From positions 4,278,001 to 4,342,000 of the forward strand of contig NC_052134.2 of NCBI RefSeq assembly GCF_016086655.4: 64,000 bases of DNA, written 5' to 3'. Below are positions 1 to 13,335 of the stretch, one piece after another. The first letter of the stretch is position 1. Each line of letters starts with the position of its first letter. This stretch comes from Lepeophtheirus salmonis. Taxonomy: Eukaryota; Arthropoda; Copepoda; Siphonostomatoida; Caligidae. Both the position numbers and the translations under genes were made by a program. The notes below the pieces were generated by a model, which was given only the letters and a program-made list of their open reading frames with translations, was not told where the DNA came from and ran no database searches.

Positions 1-1014
1 TATTAATAATTTATGATAAATTAAAAAACAACACTTATTACTTTAAATTATCCTTATAAAACAGTATTTTTCTTTGAAAACAAATTAATTACTTTTGATA
101 TTTTATGTTTATGCTCATTTTCAAAATTTTAGCTCTTTTTCTTTGCTACTTTTGGGCCCAAAAATCACTTTAAAATCCTATGTCTAGTAATTACTAATTA
201 TACATAACCCCCATGGGTAAGTGCTCTGTTTTGATAGTCATTAATACCTAATAAAAAAATCATATTGATTTTGTCTTTACGATAAGGTGAAATAGAACTG
301 GAGTTAGTCATCCTAACAAAAGAAATCCATTATATATAAAACGTTTTAAAACTGTATATGTATTAGCTAACCTCTAAAACCCACTCCTCGCAGCTCAAAT
401 TTAACACAGATTATTTTTTTACTAATAGACAACTTTACTTATATACTCTTTTATCCAAATTCGAAAATGTTGATCCAATCCCATTTAAAACGACCCACCC
501 TATTGTAAATAGATAGAAAAAACCCAACATGTACATAAATTTTAAGCATTCTGTTGTTTCATTATTATCAAGCCAATAGATTTATTTGACAAATAATATG
601 TACAAATATTACTAACTCTACATAATGTATGAATCTTTGAATGCTTATACAAAAATTCAAGACATGAGTCTGAATAGAAAGGAGTCTAGTGTTGTCACGG
701 TATAAATATATTTGTACCGGTTCCGCTACCAAAACTGGTAGCAGTATTTCCACCATTATTAGACTAAATTTTTTTACCTTGTACTTATTGGGATGTATAC
801 AGGAGTTTTGATTCATGGGGGGCTAGGGGGTAATGGGGGGCTTAGTATAGAGACATAATAATAATATAAAGATGGCTGGGAATATTATTTGGATACTTGG
901 TTCAGTTGAACAGACAGAGTATAAATATTATCAATAATGTAATTACGCTGTGTTTTTTAGGAGGCCCGTTAATTTGTAATTGGTTATATATTGAATGACT
1001 TTTCCTTCCCTTGT
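1..1014. other. AT-rich stretch without recognised gene
   Basis: I see no exon with coding character, splice context or family motif. Open frames here are short and of random AT-rich composition. A G-rich patch lies near 818-842. Confidence 0.5.
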
Positions 1015-1245
1015 CAGTTGTCATTATTATTTAATTCCTAAGTAGTGAACATCCTTTCCTAAATAGATTCAGCTATGCTCATAAAAGACATGAGGCTTTG
1101 TTGTGGAGTTATAATTGTAAGTCAGATTAATTCTAGCAAATTCCCATTATTATATCCTTTTCTCCTTCCTCTCTTGTCACAGCTGATTGTAGCGGATCTA
1201 ATGATACGTCATGAGCATTATTCTTTATCTCCTACTAAACATTCC
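1015..1245 (+). repeat. Dispersed repeat, copy 1 (partner 8060-8400)
   Basis: The stretch from the GTTGTCATTATTATTTA motif to beyond GATCTAATGATACGTCATGA recurs at 8060-8400 in the same orientation. The best-matching core is 1147-1213 against 8311-8376, with only a few differences. The short frame at 1075-1257 lies inside the repeat and is not a gene. The element class is unknown; no TIR or coding motif was seen. Confidence 0.75.
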
Positions 1246-3792
1246 CCAAATAGTTAGGGTTACATTATTGATTTTCTGGTTCTTTTTCATCATTGAATAC
1301 TGTGATCCTGAAAATTTTGATGCAGCTGTTGTTTTTGGTTTATGTTACGATATTATATATATAAAAAAAAAGAGAAAATGAGAGCAAGACAAATATGGAG
1401 TAAACGGGGGACACCTAATGGTGTGTGATTTTGTAAGTGCGTAAATATATGGTCTCCCTAGTGACCGTGAACTTAATTATTTTGACCATTATAAGTTGAT
1501 TTCTAAATGTTGCGTCTCTGTATAAAAATTTTAAAAAAAATGAGTTTGAATAAGCGTCGACTATGCCGCAAAAGCAAACCAAAGTTAACAACTGAAGGCA
1601 ATGGGCATGAATGAACATAATATTATAACAAAAGAGGATCTGGCTTTTTTAAATTGCTACCCCAATATCTATATTTTTTTCCCCCGAAAGAGTTGTCATT
1701 ATTCTTCAAGAGAGAACATATAATTTATAAGTATAAAGTAATCACGAGTGCCTGAAAGACGAAAAATAACATTATTAATTAGTTGTGGAGTTGGTTGTAT
1801 AAGTCCTTGTTGTACTCAGAATAGAATTAAAGATCGACATCGGAAAATTCCTGCCTATATTATTGGTAGACACGGAGTGGGGTTTCTGTTTTAGTTTCTT
1901 CATATCATAGCTGCTCGCAATTAATTTAATTAAACGACATGAGAGCTATTCAAACATTCTTCAAACTGTCAGGATGATCACTATAATGGTCGGGTTCTTT
2001 TTTTGTTTGTTTTTTTTTAACATACCGGCGAATAATATAATTTTCATTGGTGCCATGGACACTTTTCTGCATGCCTTGTCAGATTTATATTTTTCTCCTT
2101 CTATGAGTAAAAGGAGGAGACGAGCTCATAAATTATATGATGTTATTAAAACAATTTTCATTCTTTCTTTTTTTTATAAAGTACAATTTTTAGTTTCTAG
2201 ATTGGGATATTTACGTCATCGAACTGACAATTTGTTTATAACGTAACGGCTCATAATGCACCAGTTCTAATATCTGTTTAGTTTAGTACTGTTTTAAATA
2301 CGTCAGTGTCCCGTTGCTCCAATAATACCGGTACACCAGACAACACTACTACAGTCCAATCAGTAATTCATATTTTTTATTCATATACATTATGTATTTT
2401 TGCATTTAAAATAGTGGGTTATTTATTAAATGAAAAAAAAAAAAACCAAATCCTGTTTACTTAGCTTTTTGTCCATATGAGAACTGTGAATTTCAAACAA
2501 CACGGGTAGGATTCGTTTTGAGATGAAAATCAGTTTTATTTTTTTAGGAGAGTCCCAAATTATCAATGATTATTATTAATCTTTTTTGTACAACAAAGGA
2601 TCCCTTTTTAAACAAACAAACAAAAAGTTGCAAATATTCAATTTGAATATTAGAGCCACAACGCTTTGATTGATTCACAGGTCTATTTGAATCTAGATTC
2701 AAATTCCTTCCAACTACGCGTACGTACAGGTCTTGAGTAGCATTATGCAAATATATAATTGTTTTTAGAAGTACACGTTTTGGGCGTAAGAGGGATATGG
2801 CCATCCAAAACATAAGTATGCACTATTTGGTTAAAAAATTTTATTTTTACTTTTATACAGTTTGAAGTAAAAATGAGGCATTTTCCTAGATTTCCTACCT
2901 ATCAAGAACATTTCTTCTCTCTTTTAATATCACGTCGTTAATTTTACTATACAATTGCGACCTTTCCTTCATAATACAAAACAGGAAAAAGATCCAAAAT
3001 TAGTCGGTAATTTGGCAATTCGTCCAACTATGATATTATGATTTCATTGTTGTTACGAATTGCTCATACTTATAGAAAATATAATTCAAATTGAACCAAA
3101 ACGAACATCAAAGGAGTCAAGTAACACCTTCTTATATAATATCTAGTGTTTAGTTGTTCACCAAATTTATACAAAAAAACAAAAATATTAACTATTACAG
3201 CATACAATTTAGACTCTCCTGTTTTTTAAATGATATTTTTACTGATTTAACTTATTTTTTGCTGCATATTGGCAAATAATGCAAATTTATAAAAAAATTC
3301 TGTGTTTGATGTATTATTAGAAGAATTCTGAATTTTTTACCTTAAAAAAAAGTAATTCTACGTGTCAAAATGACACTATTTCAGCACTCATAAAAAAAAT
3401 CAAGATATTTGCATAATTGGCACTGAGGTGTTAAATCATTAAAATGTTGGTAGAAAGGAACTTTGTGAATACTTATTATCATAACGTCCCAATGTAAGTA
3501 CCTATTATTTCGTACATTCTTTATCTAACCACATCAGCAGTATGAACATTGCATTGATTTACTACCGAATACGTACGTTCATACTATATTTGTAATACGT
3601 GTTGACATAGTCCCATAGTGATTATTTCAGAAGAGTCTATCACGGATTTCAAGAGTAAAGGTATTTGCAAAATTTCAAGATTTGACAGAAATTAATACTT
3701 TAAATGTACTTTCAAAAGTACTCATTTCAATTCCTCCAGATTATGGTTAAATAAAATTAAAAATATTTCCAAAATGAATACCGCTAACATGT
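1246..3792. other. Gene-less AT-rich interval
   Basis: No coding exon is recognisable. Weak similarity to the 8.1-8.3 kb repeat may continue at 1690-1860 (a TTGTACTCAGAATAGAATT-like stretch against 8209-8225). The frames at 1974-2246 and 2544-2813 have no family resemblance or splice context. Confidence 0.45.
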
Positions 3793-3850
3793 GCAAGGGT
3801 AGCCTGAAAAGTTTCCGATCTCAACGTGAAGATGGAAGCACTCGTAACTA
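3793..3850 (+). repeat. Solo mariner-type terminal repeat
   Basis: This about 58-bp stretch contains CCTGAAAAGTTTCCGA and then TCAACGTGAAGATGGAAGCAC. It matches, in reverse complement, the right end of the MITE at 27471-27959. I found no partner end nearby, so it is a solo end or a heavily deleted copy. Confidence 0.6.
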
Positions 3851-5376
3851 AAAGCTCCTTATAACTCGACACACTTCTTCGAGCAAAGTTACAGATGGGA
3901 CGGGTGACAAGGATGGGAGGGGAGAAGTCCGAAGACTATGTTGAAAGATAAAACAAACAAAAAATTCCAATGTTAAATCTATGGAATTTTTTTTTTTCGA
4001 AAATCCATTAAAATTCCCAAAAAATTGAAATTTTTGTGGAAAAAAATTTCAAATATTACATTTTTTGCTCTCCTACATAATTTCCCAAATGACGAAAAAC
4101 GTTAATAGACAAATCACAAAATTCCTCAATTAGGAGGGGGCCCCTCCAGCACAGCCCCACCGAAGGTACCTGCTACAACATATACTAGAAATAGTAAGAG
4201 ACTTTGATTATTGACTAAAGTTGGTGAAATGTGAATAAGAATTGTTATTAAAAAATATATGAAATAAAAATACAAATCTCTGGAGTCGAATTCAGATGGA
4301 ATTGGAAACCCCTCTTAAGTCGATACTTTATACGAAGTAAAAATTTGATCCCTCTCATAGTATCCTTAGATTGAATGTATCCCTAAAATTGAGGCTCTAC
4401 TCTATATATTTGCCCATTTTTGTAGTATATTTCATAACAATAAATTTTTTGACTTTATATTTAATTCATTATTTACAATTTTGAATGAATTCAATATATA
4501 TACATATAAGAATAAGTTAAATTTTTGTTAATTGTCACCCTTTAGACACTGAAAAGTTGAAAACATTTTTTGGTCGGACTTTATGTGATGTTACCCATAA
4601 GTAAAAAGGGAAATAATTAAGTGATCTAACTCACAATATAGAAAAATGGAATGGAAGTTTGAGGGCTTCTTCCTGCACTATGTACTTCCATGTATCTAAC
4701 GGTGTATCTAATTGTCATAATCCAATCCTACATCAAAAACATACTGTTAGTGACAAATATACACACAAACTGTTAATTATGACGACTTTTTTCTAAGAAT
4801 TTAAATATACAAATCCACTATTTTTCAATGATTATATTACATAATAATTATGTAAAAATATACAACAATTTTTTAATGAGGAATACATAACGTGTATTGT
4901 GTCAATATTTCCTTCTTTAAGAATAAAAACCCTTAGATTATTAAATGATAACAAAATGGGAATATGTTCCCTTGGGGACTTATGGAGTATTCAATTTGTG
5001 ACGTATATACAAAATACATACATTTGGAAGACTGGAGACTGTTGTGATACTTTTTGACTTTGGTCCAAATATCCTGAGCTGGTTTGACTCAGATTCATAA
5101 TGTATAAAATATACATATATTTTATATAAATTATGTCATTGTTTATATTAGATCACGAAACCTTTCCTCCGAAAAGAAACCGAAAGAAGGCCCAAAACCA
5201 GTTGGTAGTTAGCCAATTTTACCCAACTATAGAATTATTACCCAATCATTCTTCAGCACTGTTTCCAGCTTAGTAAGAGCTCGTTCAAATGCTAAATTCA
5301 AATTTTAGAAAACTGATTATGCAGAAAAATCGACAGGTGAAATCAACAAAATCATACTTTTTTTTTAAATCACTAG
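3851..5376. other. Gene-less interval
   Basis: AT-rich with no supported exon. A T/A-run-rich block at 3960-4090 resembles the low-complexity interior of the repeats at 14721-14880, 36821-37060 and 48060-48440, but the match is loose. Confidence 0.4.
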
Positions 5377-5636
5377 ATCAGCATATGCTCAACTTTGTAA
5401 AATTGGATCCACTGATTCCAAATATTGCCTTATTTTTTCTCTGTTAGCCTCATAGCCTTCAGAAAAAGTTTTTTTTAAAGTTCAAAGCTTTTCTAAGTGC
5501 TTGGCATTGGAGATAGGATAAATTATGTAAATATATATCAAAGCCTAATGTTTTAATAATTATAAACCAATTTTTAAAATGTATGTATCATGCTTATAAC
5601 TCGAGTTATCATTGTTTAAAGTTGAAAATAGTTGAT
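5377..5636 (+). repeat. Dispersed repeat, copy 1 (partner 48830-49082)
   Basis: The order of shared blocks is the same in both copies: GCATATGCTC, TTGGATCC..TGATTCCAAAT, AGCCTCATAGCCTTCAGAAAAA, GGTTCAAAGC-like, and CGAGTTATC..TGTTTAAAGT. Each copy is about 230-260 bp with indels. No coding capacity or terminal repeat was identified. Confidence 0.75.
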
Positions 5637-8059
5637 TTTTATTAAGAGGCCCATAGCTTCATGACGAATATATTAAAAATTATCTCATTTGACAGCTGAA
5701 TTTATGAACTTTAATTTAAAACCTCCTAAAACGACGCTTTATATTGTTGTCAATTTGAGATAAATCCATGACAACATTTCAAAAATAAAACTGATTTTTG
5801 AATTGATCTCATAAGAAAATTCCATATGACATTGCTTAAAGAAAGAGAGAGAAAAGAAGCCGGTAGAACATAAAAACTGTGGTATGAAATCCCACTTGAA
5901 AGTAGGATCCCCAATTCGATATCGGTGTTAATCAATGTTTATCACATGTTTGGGAAGGAATCCCTGGAAACGAAATCCCCGCTGAATTGGCCCTAGACAC
6001 TAGGATTTGATTTTGTGAGGATTTTCTCCGAGAGCTCCCTTGAATATCTGTCTTTTGAAATCCCTTACTCAATATAGGTATGTAAAGAGTCATCAGGATC
6101 CAGGGATCTTGAATTAAGCATGCATGAAATCGAGACATAATGTACAGATGTTTAGATGAGGGAATAGTCTATAATAAAAAGTTATTATTAAAAATATTAT
6201 TATTAAGTTAAACCAGAGTCTCATATATTGATGAATAAACTAATATATTTGTAGCAAATGACAAAAGTGGTTAATGCCACTGAGATAGAAATATGTTTAA
6301 TACATATGTATTGTATTTTTCTATAAATCGTAATTTGTATTGAATTGTTTTAATGAAAATAAAGATAAATTATCTAATTTTTTATGACATTAAGCTTCAT
6401 GTCTCAAGATGTATAAAAAATCAAGATTAAAGCAGCTCTTCGGTTTGAGCAAAAATTTTACTTAGCTCCAGAATGTGCACTTATCTAAAGAGTATACAAA
6501 ATTTTATCTTTCAGAAACCTGCATAATGAAATAAGTCACCCTAATTTCTTATTGTTTTTTAAGAATAACCATTGTTTTGCCTACATAGATTCTTTGAATA
6601 TATATTTTAGTCAACTTCATTAACAGTGTGATTGTTGAAACTAATATATTTTATGAATTTTGCCTATCGTAATAAGAAATTAGATGTTTGTGTTTGAGGA
6701 ATGTACGCATCAACACGGTTCTGCAAGTCAGTATTCTCTGAGATGAATTTAATGAAAAATAAATATACTAATAAAATCACTTATGACTACTTAGATCCGA
6801 TAATAAGGATTGAAACAACAAGGTGTAGGTGCAAGTTTAAAAAGACAACAAAGAGCAAATTATAGTTTTTCAAATTATAATTTGTAAAAATATTCAAACC
6901 TCACTGATTTATCAAGTTTTCATTATTTACTTTCAAATAAAGTCAATTAGTATGGGTCACGAGATTATGTCTTAATCTCTTTTTTTTTTTTCAAACGCCC
7001 GAAGACTTTTGAGAAATCTCACATAAACCTTACTTCCATCAAAAATTCTGCCCCTCTATTCCCTAATTCTAATATTTATTATGAAATGTATTAAAAATAT
7101 GTTATTACATCTTTAATTATACATTTGTATTTCTGTATTGAAGATAAAAAATAACTATTATTATGGAAGGAACAATATATTTTTATTTAATATACAATCT
7201 TTCTAGTCCCTAAGCCCTCAAAAAAGAATAAAACAGAGAAATACTCATTTTGTACAAATGAATTCAAGCCAGAAAATTAAACAGAATTTAAAACTGATCT
7301 CATTTTTTCTCTCAGTAATCTGAATTCTTAAATATGTACGATTATAGTAATTTTGGACCATTGTCGTTCAGGTTCATTTTTTACCCTTAAAAACATCCAC
7401 ACATTAAAAGTAGGATTAATTTAAGTAATGTAAAAGTGTTTGTCATGATTATAAAGGGTTTTCTTAGATTCTGTATCTTGTTCTGAACTCGATATATTTC
7501 CATTTTTATGCTAAAAAATGATGAAAAATGACACTCTACTGAATTATAATACATAGTGATGAGGAATATCATGGCTTATATAATAGAAAAGAACTCGTTG
7601 TATAATTTAAAAAAGATTTAGTTAAAAAATATGCATCGCCAAGGATTTTTGTTCTATTTTATAGTGATCCTATTTTTCTATTACCATGTTCATTTTATGT
7701 AGTAAAAATATCATTTTTGAGCCCCACAAACGGTGTCTCCTTCAATTATGATGAAATTTATGATGTCAGTGAAACGGCTATACAGAAGTTGATACTCTAA
7801 CAAAGTGGATCTTTCAGCATTATAATCTTTGTAAGTAAGATGGGTTATCCAGAAATTTTGTTATCACATATCAAGGACTACCCCTCCCATGATGCTTAGA
7901 TGCCTCCATATTGATCAGGTTAAGAAGAGTTAGGTAAAATTTCAGCAAAACAAGAGAAAGAAGCTATGTGATCAATAGTGATGAAAATCCTGTGTATTTT
8001 TTAGTTCGCCCGTATATTTGGAATTAGTATTCTAAAGAATCCATTTTCTTTTTCAGAGT
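5637..8059. other. Gene-less AT-rich interval
   Basis: Nothing supported as a gene. The minus frames at 5750-6138 and 7387-7572 are short, without motifs or matching splice sites. Confidence 0.45.
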
Positions 8060-8400
8060 AGTTGTCATTAATTATTATTTAGCTCCAGATCCGTAAACTT
8101 CCGTTTCTACTACATTCAATTATGTTCTAAGCCTGTTTGGTCATTATGTCTGTGCTCATGAAAGACGGAGAGTAAACTGGAGGATTTTTTATGGAGTTAT
8201 AATTATAAGTCCATCTTGAACTCAGCGTAGAATTGGGGATAGACTTCCCAATGTCCTTTTTTATTTATTTCTCCCGTCCCTCCTTTGTAACAGCTAATTT
8301 TAGCTGATCTATTATATCCTTTTCTCCTTCCTCTCTTGTCACAGCTAATTTTAGCTGATCTAATGAAACGTCATGACGGCTAAGCTGCTCTTCTTCAAAA
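8060..8400 (+). repeat. Dispersed repeat, copy 2, with internal duplication
   Basis: Homologous to 1015-1245. This copy has an internal duplication: CAGCTAATTTTAGCTGATCTA occurs once around 8291-8311 and again around 8342-8362, with a C/T-rich spacer. The first copy has the motif once. Confidence 0.75.
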
Positions 8401-9159
8401 CATTCATTCAATGGGTTACCAATTTGCTCATGATTAGCATCACTAGTTATAACTGATCCCGGGCTCCCCTACTCATTAAAGATCAAGATTGAAAGAAAGG
8501 AAATGAGAGTGGAAGCTGAAGGTAATCAGACTTGAAACGCATTCGTAAGGTCTTTTTTTTCGCCTCTCATATAAAAAACTAATAACATCGTCCCACATTA
8601 AGCATTTAGAAACATATCATACTTGTACAGATCTAGAAATACAATGAAACTCCATTTAATGGTGCTATTAGGTGGATTTTCATAAATATATTATTTAAAA
8701 CATGCCATTTCAGAGTTACGAATCAGAAAAACATTATTTGAATACGTCAATCACTTTTTTGATATTATGTGTATACTTTTAATTCTACGTATAATGTTTT
8801 TGTATATTTCTTCATTTGAATTATTGGATCCTGATATGAGGGCGTGATCCATTAAAAAACTCACATTCAAGTTAAAAAAAGGAAAAACCTTCACAACTTT
8901 ATTGTTCAATGAAAAATGATTCCCTAAAAAAATCACGATTTCATATCATTCATCATATGAAATACATCGTCTTGTAACACCTTTGGGTATTATAAGGATA
9001 ATTATGTATGTATCTTACACTAGTTATCAACTTTTTTATTTCAAGAGTATCATCGTATAAAGGATTTTTCATTAAGAGTGCTTCATCTTTTTTTATAAAT
9101 AAAACACAAACTGTTAAAGATTTTGCCAAATTTATTTTTTCAGTTTAAATTATGAAAAT
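8401..9159. other. Gene-less interval
   Basis: No exon or repeat recognised beyond AT-rich sequence. Confidence 0.4.
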
Positions 9160-9830
9160 TGATTTCGCTAGCGAGAACGAACACGTTTACAGAAATCCAA
9201 TCGCTAAACCCAATTTGTAACTACTTTTTCCCAAAAATTGAGCGATATTGCGGCAATTATGGGTTCGATATTTTCAATGAGCTCTTTTAACGTCGCCGGC
9301 TTCTTGAATTAGACCAATAACTTTAAATTACCCCAAAGAAAATAGTCTAAAGGTGTTAAATTGCACGATCGAGGCGGCCAATCAACTGGTCCATTTTTCG
9401 AAATAAAACACTAACAAATTTGCTTTGCAATAAATCGATTGTAACGTTTGATGTGTGACAAGTGGGACCGTTTTGTTGAAACCGCACGTTTGCCAAGTCA
9501 AAACTTTGCAATTGGGACCAATAAAAGCAATTTCCATGCACAGTAACGTGGCGATTACCATCATCAACGGAAAAGTATGGCCCAATGATCCCTCCAGAAT
9601 GAAGTCCACACCAAGCAGTAATTTTTTGGGAGGCAATGATGTCTTGTGAAGCACTTGGGGGAGATTACTGACAGACGGATAACGCATATTTTATCTAATT
9701 AACAAGCCATTGAACCAAAAATGAGCTTCATCACTAAGGTGATTTTGCGATGAAAATCCGCATAAGTTATTTTGATTATAAATTTGGATAATTTGCAATT
9801 GCTGATCAAGTTTGTATGGCCCCATGATGA
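9160..9830 (-). pseudogene. IS630/Tc1-mariner superfamily transposase relic
   Basis: The minus strand, read in shifting frames, carries pieces of an arthropod DDE transposase. In N-to-C order these are an SDEAHFWFNG block near 9730, a V.CGLHSGG/GPYF-like block near 9600, and a block with FQQNGPTCHT and TIDLLQSKF near 9430-9490. A C-terminal stretch resembling the family's end follows near 9160-9330. The usual QQDGATCHT motif has Asn in place of the catalytic Asp. The frame breaks several times and stop codons are present, so it is dead. Antisense frames on the plus strand here are shadows. No terminal repeats were convincingly identified. Confidence 0.75.
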
Positions 9831-10859
9831 AATGTATACTAATAAAGTTTTTAAAGTCAAAGGAACGAAAGAAATATGGCGTCGTTTTTTCCCTAAATGA
9901 AAAAAAATTGAAGCATCCCTAATGAAAAACCCTTTTATATATAGAGGTGCACAAGTTGTCTATGAAGCCACTTTGGCACGCTCTCTTGAGCAAACACGGG
10001 TACTTTAGGGAGCCATTTTTTTTTGTTTGTTAGATACTTTATTCAAACTTGCACCAGTTGGGTAAAAATGGAATCAATTTACGAATTCATTGTCCCCAAA
10101 TATTTGGCAAAGGGATCGAACCCTCCTTAAAAAATATGCAATGGGAGTGACAATTTGCACGTGCTAGAGAACAAGGTGAAGCCTTAGATCGAAATGATTG
10201 TCAATTGCATGCCTTAAAGTGGCAGAAGGCCTCAGCTCCCTACCAAAACTGGGGGAAAAATCTCAAATGGTTCCAAGAAAAGTATAACTACTTTATCTTG
10301 CTGGACTTTGGCTTCCATACGCGCTGGATCTGAATGATTTTTTTATGTGTGGGTACGATGGAACGACAACTCAACTGAGCCCCCTGTAACACCAAAGACG
10401 AACCTATCGGTGGAATCAAGAAGGAATCCCAGGATTTGCCAAGGGACCAAGTATTGAAGGCTAGCTTGCGTTTTCGGAATAGTATAGAGACTGTAGTCAG
10501 AAACAAAATTGCTTTAAAAAAATCATATTCACGGAACAGATAGTTTGTTTACCCTGTATTTTATTATGGTTATGTATAGCTCCTTCTTCAAAGATATTTA
10601 AATGAAGTAATTTTCAAAATTGACCAATTAGAGAAAATCCTTCACAAAAAAAACCCAGTCTAATGTATTTTTAACTGAACATGATTAAATATCGATTCAT
10701 ACAGCAATATCTTCATTGAATCTTTACACTTTTCCTCCGAAAAAAAGTATACTGGGTGGGATTTTAAATCCAGAAAATTTAAGAATAATATATATTTCCC
10801 AAAATTAATTCAGGAATTAACAAATTCTTTGCACTTACATATAAGGGTCTAGTGTGAAG
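9831..10859. other. Interval with unassigned repetitive-looking sequence
   Basis: More GC-balanced than its surroundings at 10030-10560 and probably transposon-derived. I recognise no protein motif; the 72-codon minus frame at 10288-10506 is unassigned. Confidence 0.3.
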
Positions 10860-11110
10860 TCAATCACTCAAACCAGCCATCTCCAGATTCGACCACAGCC
10901 TCCAATCTGACACTGAGCCTGGTAAAGGCTTTGATGAGGAACTCGCATGTGCACGTTTATCAGAGTCTCTCTACAAGACAACAATCACAAAATAAGTCTA
11001 AGGGGCTTAGATCCAGAGAGCAAGGAGGCCAGATTTCTAATCCCCAAAACATACAAGTCTTGAAAATGTTGGTTTTTCTGGAATATATCATCAATTTAAA
11101 ATTTTAGCAT
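10860..11110 (-). pseudogene. Mariner-type transposase C-terminal relic
   Basis: Minus-strand reading gives a WPPCSLDLSPLDLF stretch, the usual WPPSSPDLNPLDY box with the third catalytic Asp. A RLEAVVESGDGWFE stretch follows, corresponding to the family's C-terminal R.EAVIEAEGGYIE. In-frame stops separate the two. Only the C-terminal end is recognisable; sequence up to 11390 might be an earlier part of the same element but I cannot align it. Confidence 0.65.
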
Positions 11111-11730
11111 GACACTGGATCTGCGATCGTCATTTTAAGCTCTATAACATTACTATAAATAGATTTATTTGCGTCCTTGGCCATGTGCCCGGCAGGGATG
11201 CACACAATGATGCCCGTAAAGAGTATTTGGAGGACATCTTAAAGATTTTGTATTTTTGTTGTACAGTATGTCCGCTGAAAATTAGAAGCATAAACATAGA
11301 TTTCAGCTTTGCAAAGATATTAGGTTTAAACATATTCCAAATTTTAGATTCCCGCCCTGTAAACATTTCAAAAAATCCCATAGATATAAGGTAGCTAGGG
11401 CTTCGGTGCTGGAATTATTTGCAAGTGGGGGAGGGGGGGGGGGAGGCAAATTATAGAATGGTTACGTCATCAAGGGAGTCTGCATGTTTTTTTAAGGTGC
11501 AGGATTGTTGGGTATTTTTTATGCATTTTTGACACTATATTTTTATTTTAAATGCTAAATTTTTACAAATTATTATTTTTAAAAGAGACTCAATTTTTAT
11601 AAGTATTAATTTTTTGGGAAAAAATGTCCAATACTCATTTGAGGTTGAGACTTGTAGATTTTTTATTTATTTTAAGTTCGTAGCAAAGGGCATATCTTAT
11701 CACACTCGTAGAGAATGTGTACTGACGTTT

Positions 11731-12165
11731 CTATTGGTTCTAGGATGTTACACCCCGGGCAATTTCGCCCAGGGAAGTTCTGCCCTGCGGAAGTTTCATC
11801 CTCAGGCATATATTATAGCATATATGTACATATCTTCCGCATATAATTTAAAGTTTAAAATTATTCTATCCCTATTGCAGTCATTTGTACATCATTTTTG
11901 CATTCAGTGTTGTAAAATGAGTGCATTGCATTCAATTTTAATATATTTTAAAATAGAACATATCAAACGGTTTGAATTCATTATAATAAGAAAGTACGAT
12001 TATTTCATATTCATTACTCAAATGCCATAATTTCATAATTAGTTACAAAGGACTCCAACTTGAAGCAAAGGAAGACCTTAAATTGTATGTGGAAGATACA
12101 TTTATTCTATAATATATGTATGATGACAAAACTTCCCAGGGCGAAACTTCCGGTCACAGTTTCTA
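11731..12165 (+). repeat. Dispersed repeat, copy 1 (partner split at 39019-39230 and 40735-40830)
   Basis: The left end shares GGTTCTAGGATGTT with 39027-39040, followed by a similar AT-rich body. The right end (ACATTTATTCTATAATATA .. ACTTCCCAGG .. CTTCCGGTCAC) matches 40755-40820. The 138-codon frame at 11614-12030 overlaps this repeat and is not supported as a gene. The repeat's GC-rich left part carries CGGGCAATTTCGCCC, a small hairpin. Confidence 0.65.
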
Positions 12166-13333
12166 TTATCTCGCTACAGAATGTGCAAAATTGAAACAAA
12201 ATACAATACATAGTAGATTTACTTAATACATATGAGTCATCTTGCAAATATCGATGCTATTTTAGTTTTGCTCAAGTCCTATTGGATAATTAACATTTAA
12301 TTTCTGTGATTTTTTTTTTTTGTTTTCTTGGAGGAAAGGTGGAGAGGAAGAATGAAGGTTGTAGAGTATCTTATGGGGATGTAGCTATTTTATAAAAATA
12401 TAATTTTGTCTTGAATGTAACACGTTAATATTTAACAAAAATACTAATCATTTTCTTATCTTGATAAAAAAGACACATGCATTACTAACTTTTATTAAAT
12501 CTATATAAGATGTCTGACCTATAATTAAGTTTTTTTTTTTTTTTGTTTTCTTCTTGGAAAACAATATGTAATAATATAATTAAAGATTAAAATCTCTTAC
12601 ACTCAGTTCCATTTACCTACATCAATAAAAAAAGACAACGGTACATGAAACAACTGTCTAAGCTCTTATAAAATATCATTATTAAAGGCATTATAAATTA
12701 GATTTTTAACCCTCTGTTATATACCTGGGGTTTTAAGCCGCCCCAAAGACTTCATTGTAATATTTTGTTATTATATAGTTTTTGGGCAACTTTTTTTTAT
12801 TGTAAGCTCTTAATTTGTCATGTAGTCTCTGTTTCCTATTTCTGTAAAGAAGATTTATGTCTTATTCGATATAAAATATGCCTTTTTAAAAAGGCCATCC
12901 CCATAGAGACCTGAAGGGACTGTACCCACCTCTCAAGTCGTATAAAAAAATATGAATTTTAAAATGATTATAAAAAGTTTTTCGTCAAAAATAATCCTAA
13001 GATAAATTCTCAAGGTCGCCTGGAGGATTATCATTATTATTTAGGGTTGGTTTTTTGTATTTTTCCGAAAAGTTTCAAAGATTTAAATATATTTTACTCC
13101 CCCCAAGAATTTGATCAAATGATCTTTTTTTTTTAAGAAATAAAATAATTTATTGCTGTTCAGACTTTTTTAATATTAACAAATATTTTAATACAAAAAA
13201 AAATATTAGGACCTTTTTTTTTTAAAGATAACAAATTAGTAACTTCTTTTTCTTATTTTTTTAAAATAAAATTATGATACCAATGATGTAATATGTTACA
13301 TAAAACACAAACCATATCTTGGAAGCTCATATT
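12166..13333. other. Gene-less AT-rich interval
   Basis: Long T and A runs; no supported exon or repeat. Confidence 0.45.
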
Positions 13334-13335
13334 TA

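Noticed and set aside
9382..9687. 101-codon minus frame as an intact gene
   Set aside because: It is one of several frames needed to follow the same decayed transposase; the motif-bearing frame changes within it.
10105..10130. tRNA-like B box (GGTTCGATCCC on the minus strand)
   Set aside because: No matching A box, acceptor stem or anticodon arm at the right distance; the presumed T stem pairs poorly.
11614..12030. 138-codon frame
   Set aside because: It lies in a dispersed repeat with a partner at 39 kb, has no family features and starts in AT-rich repeat flank.
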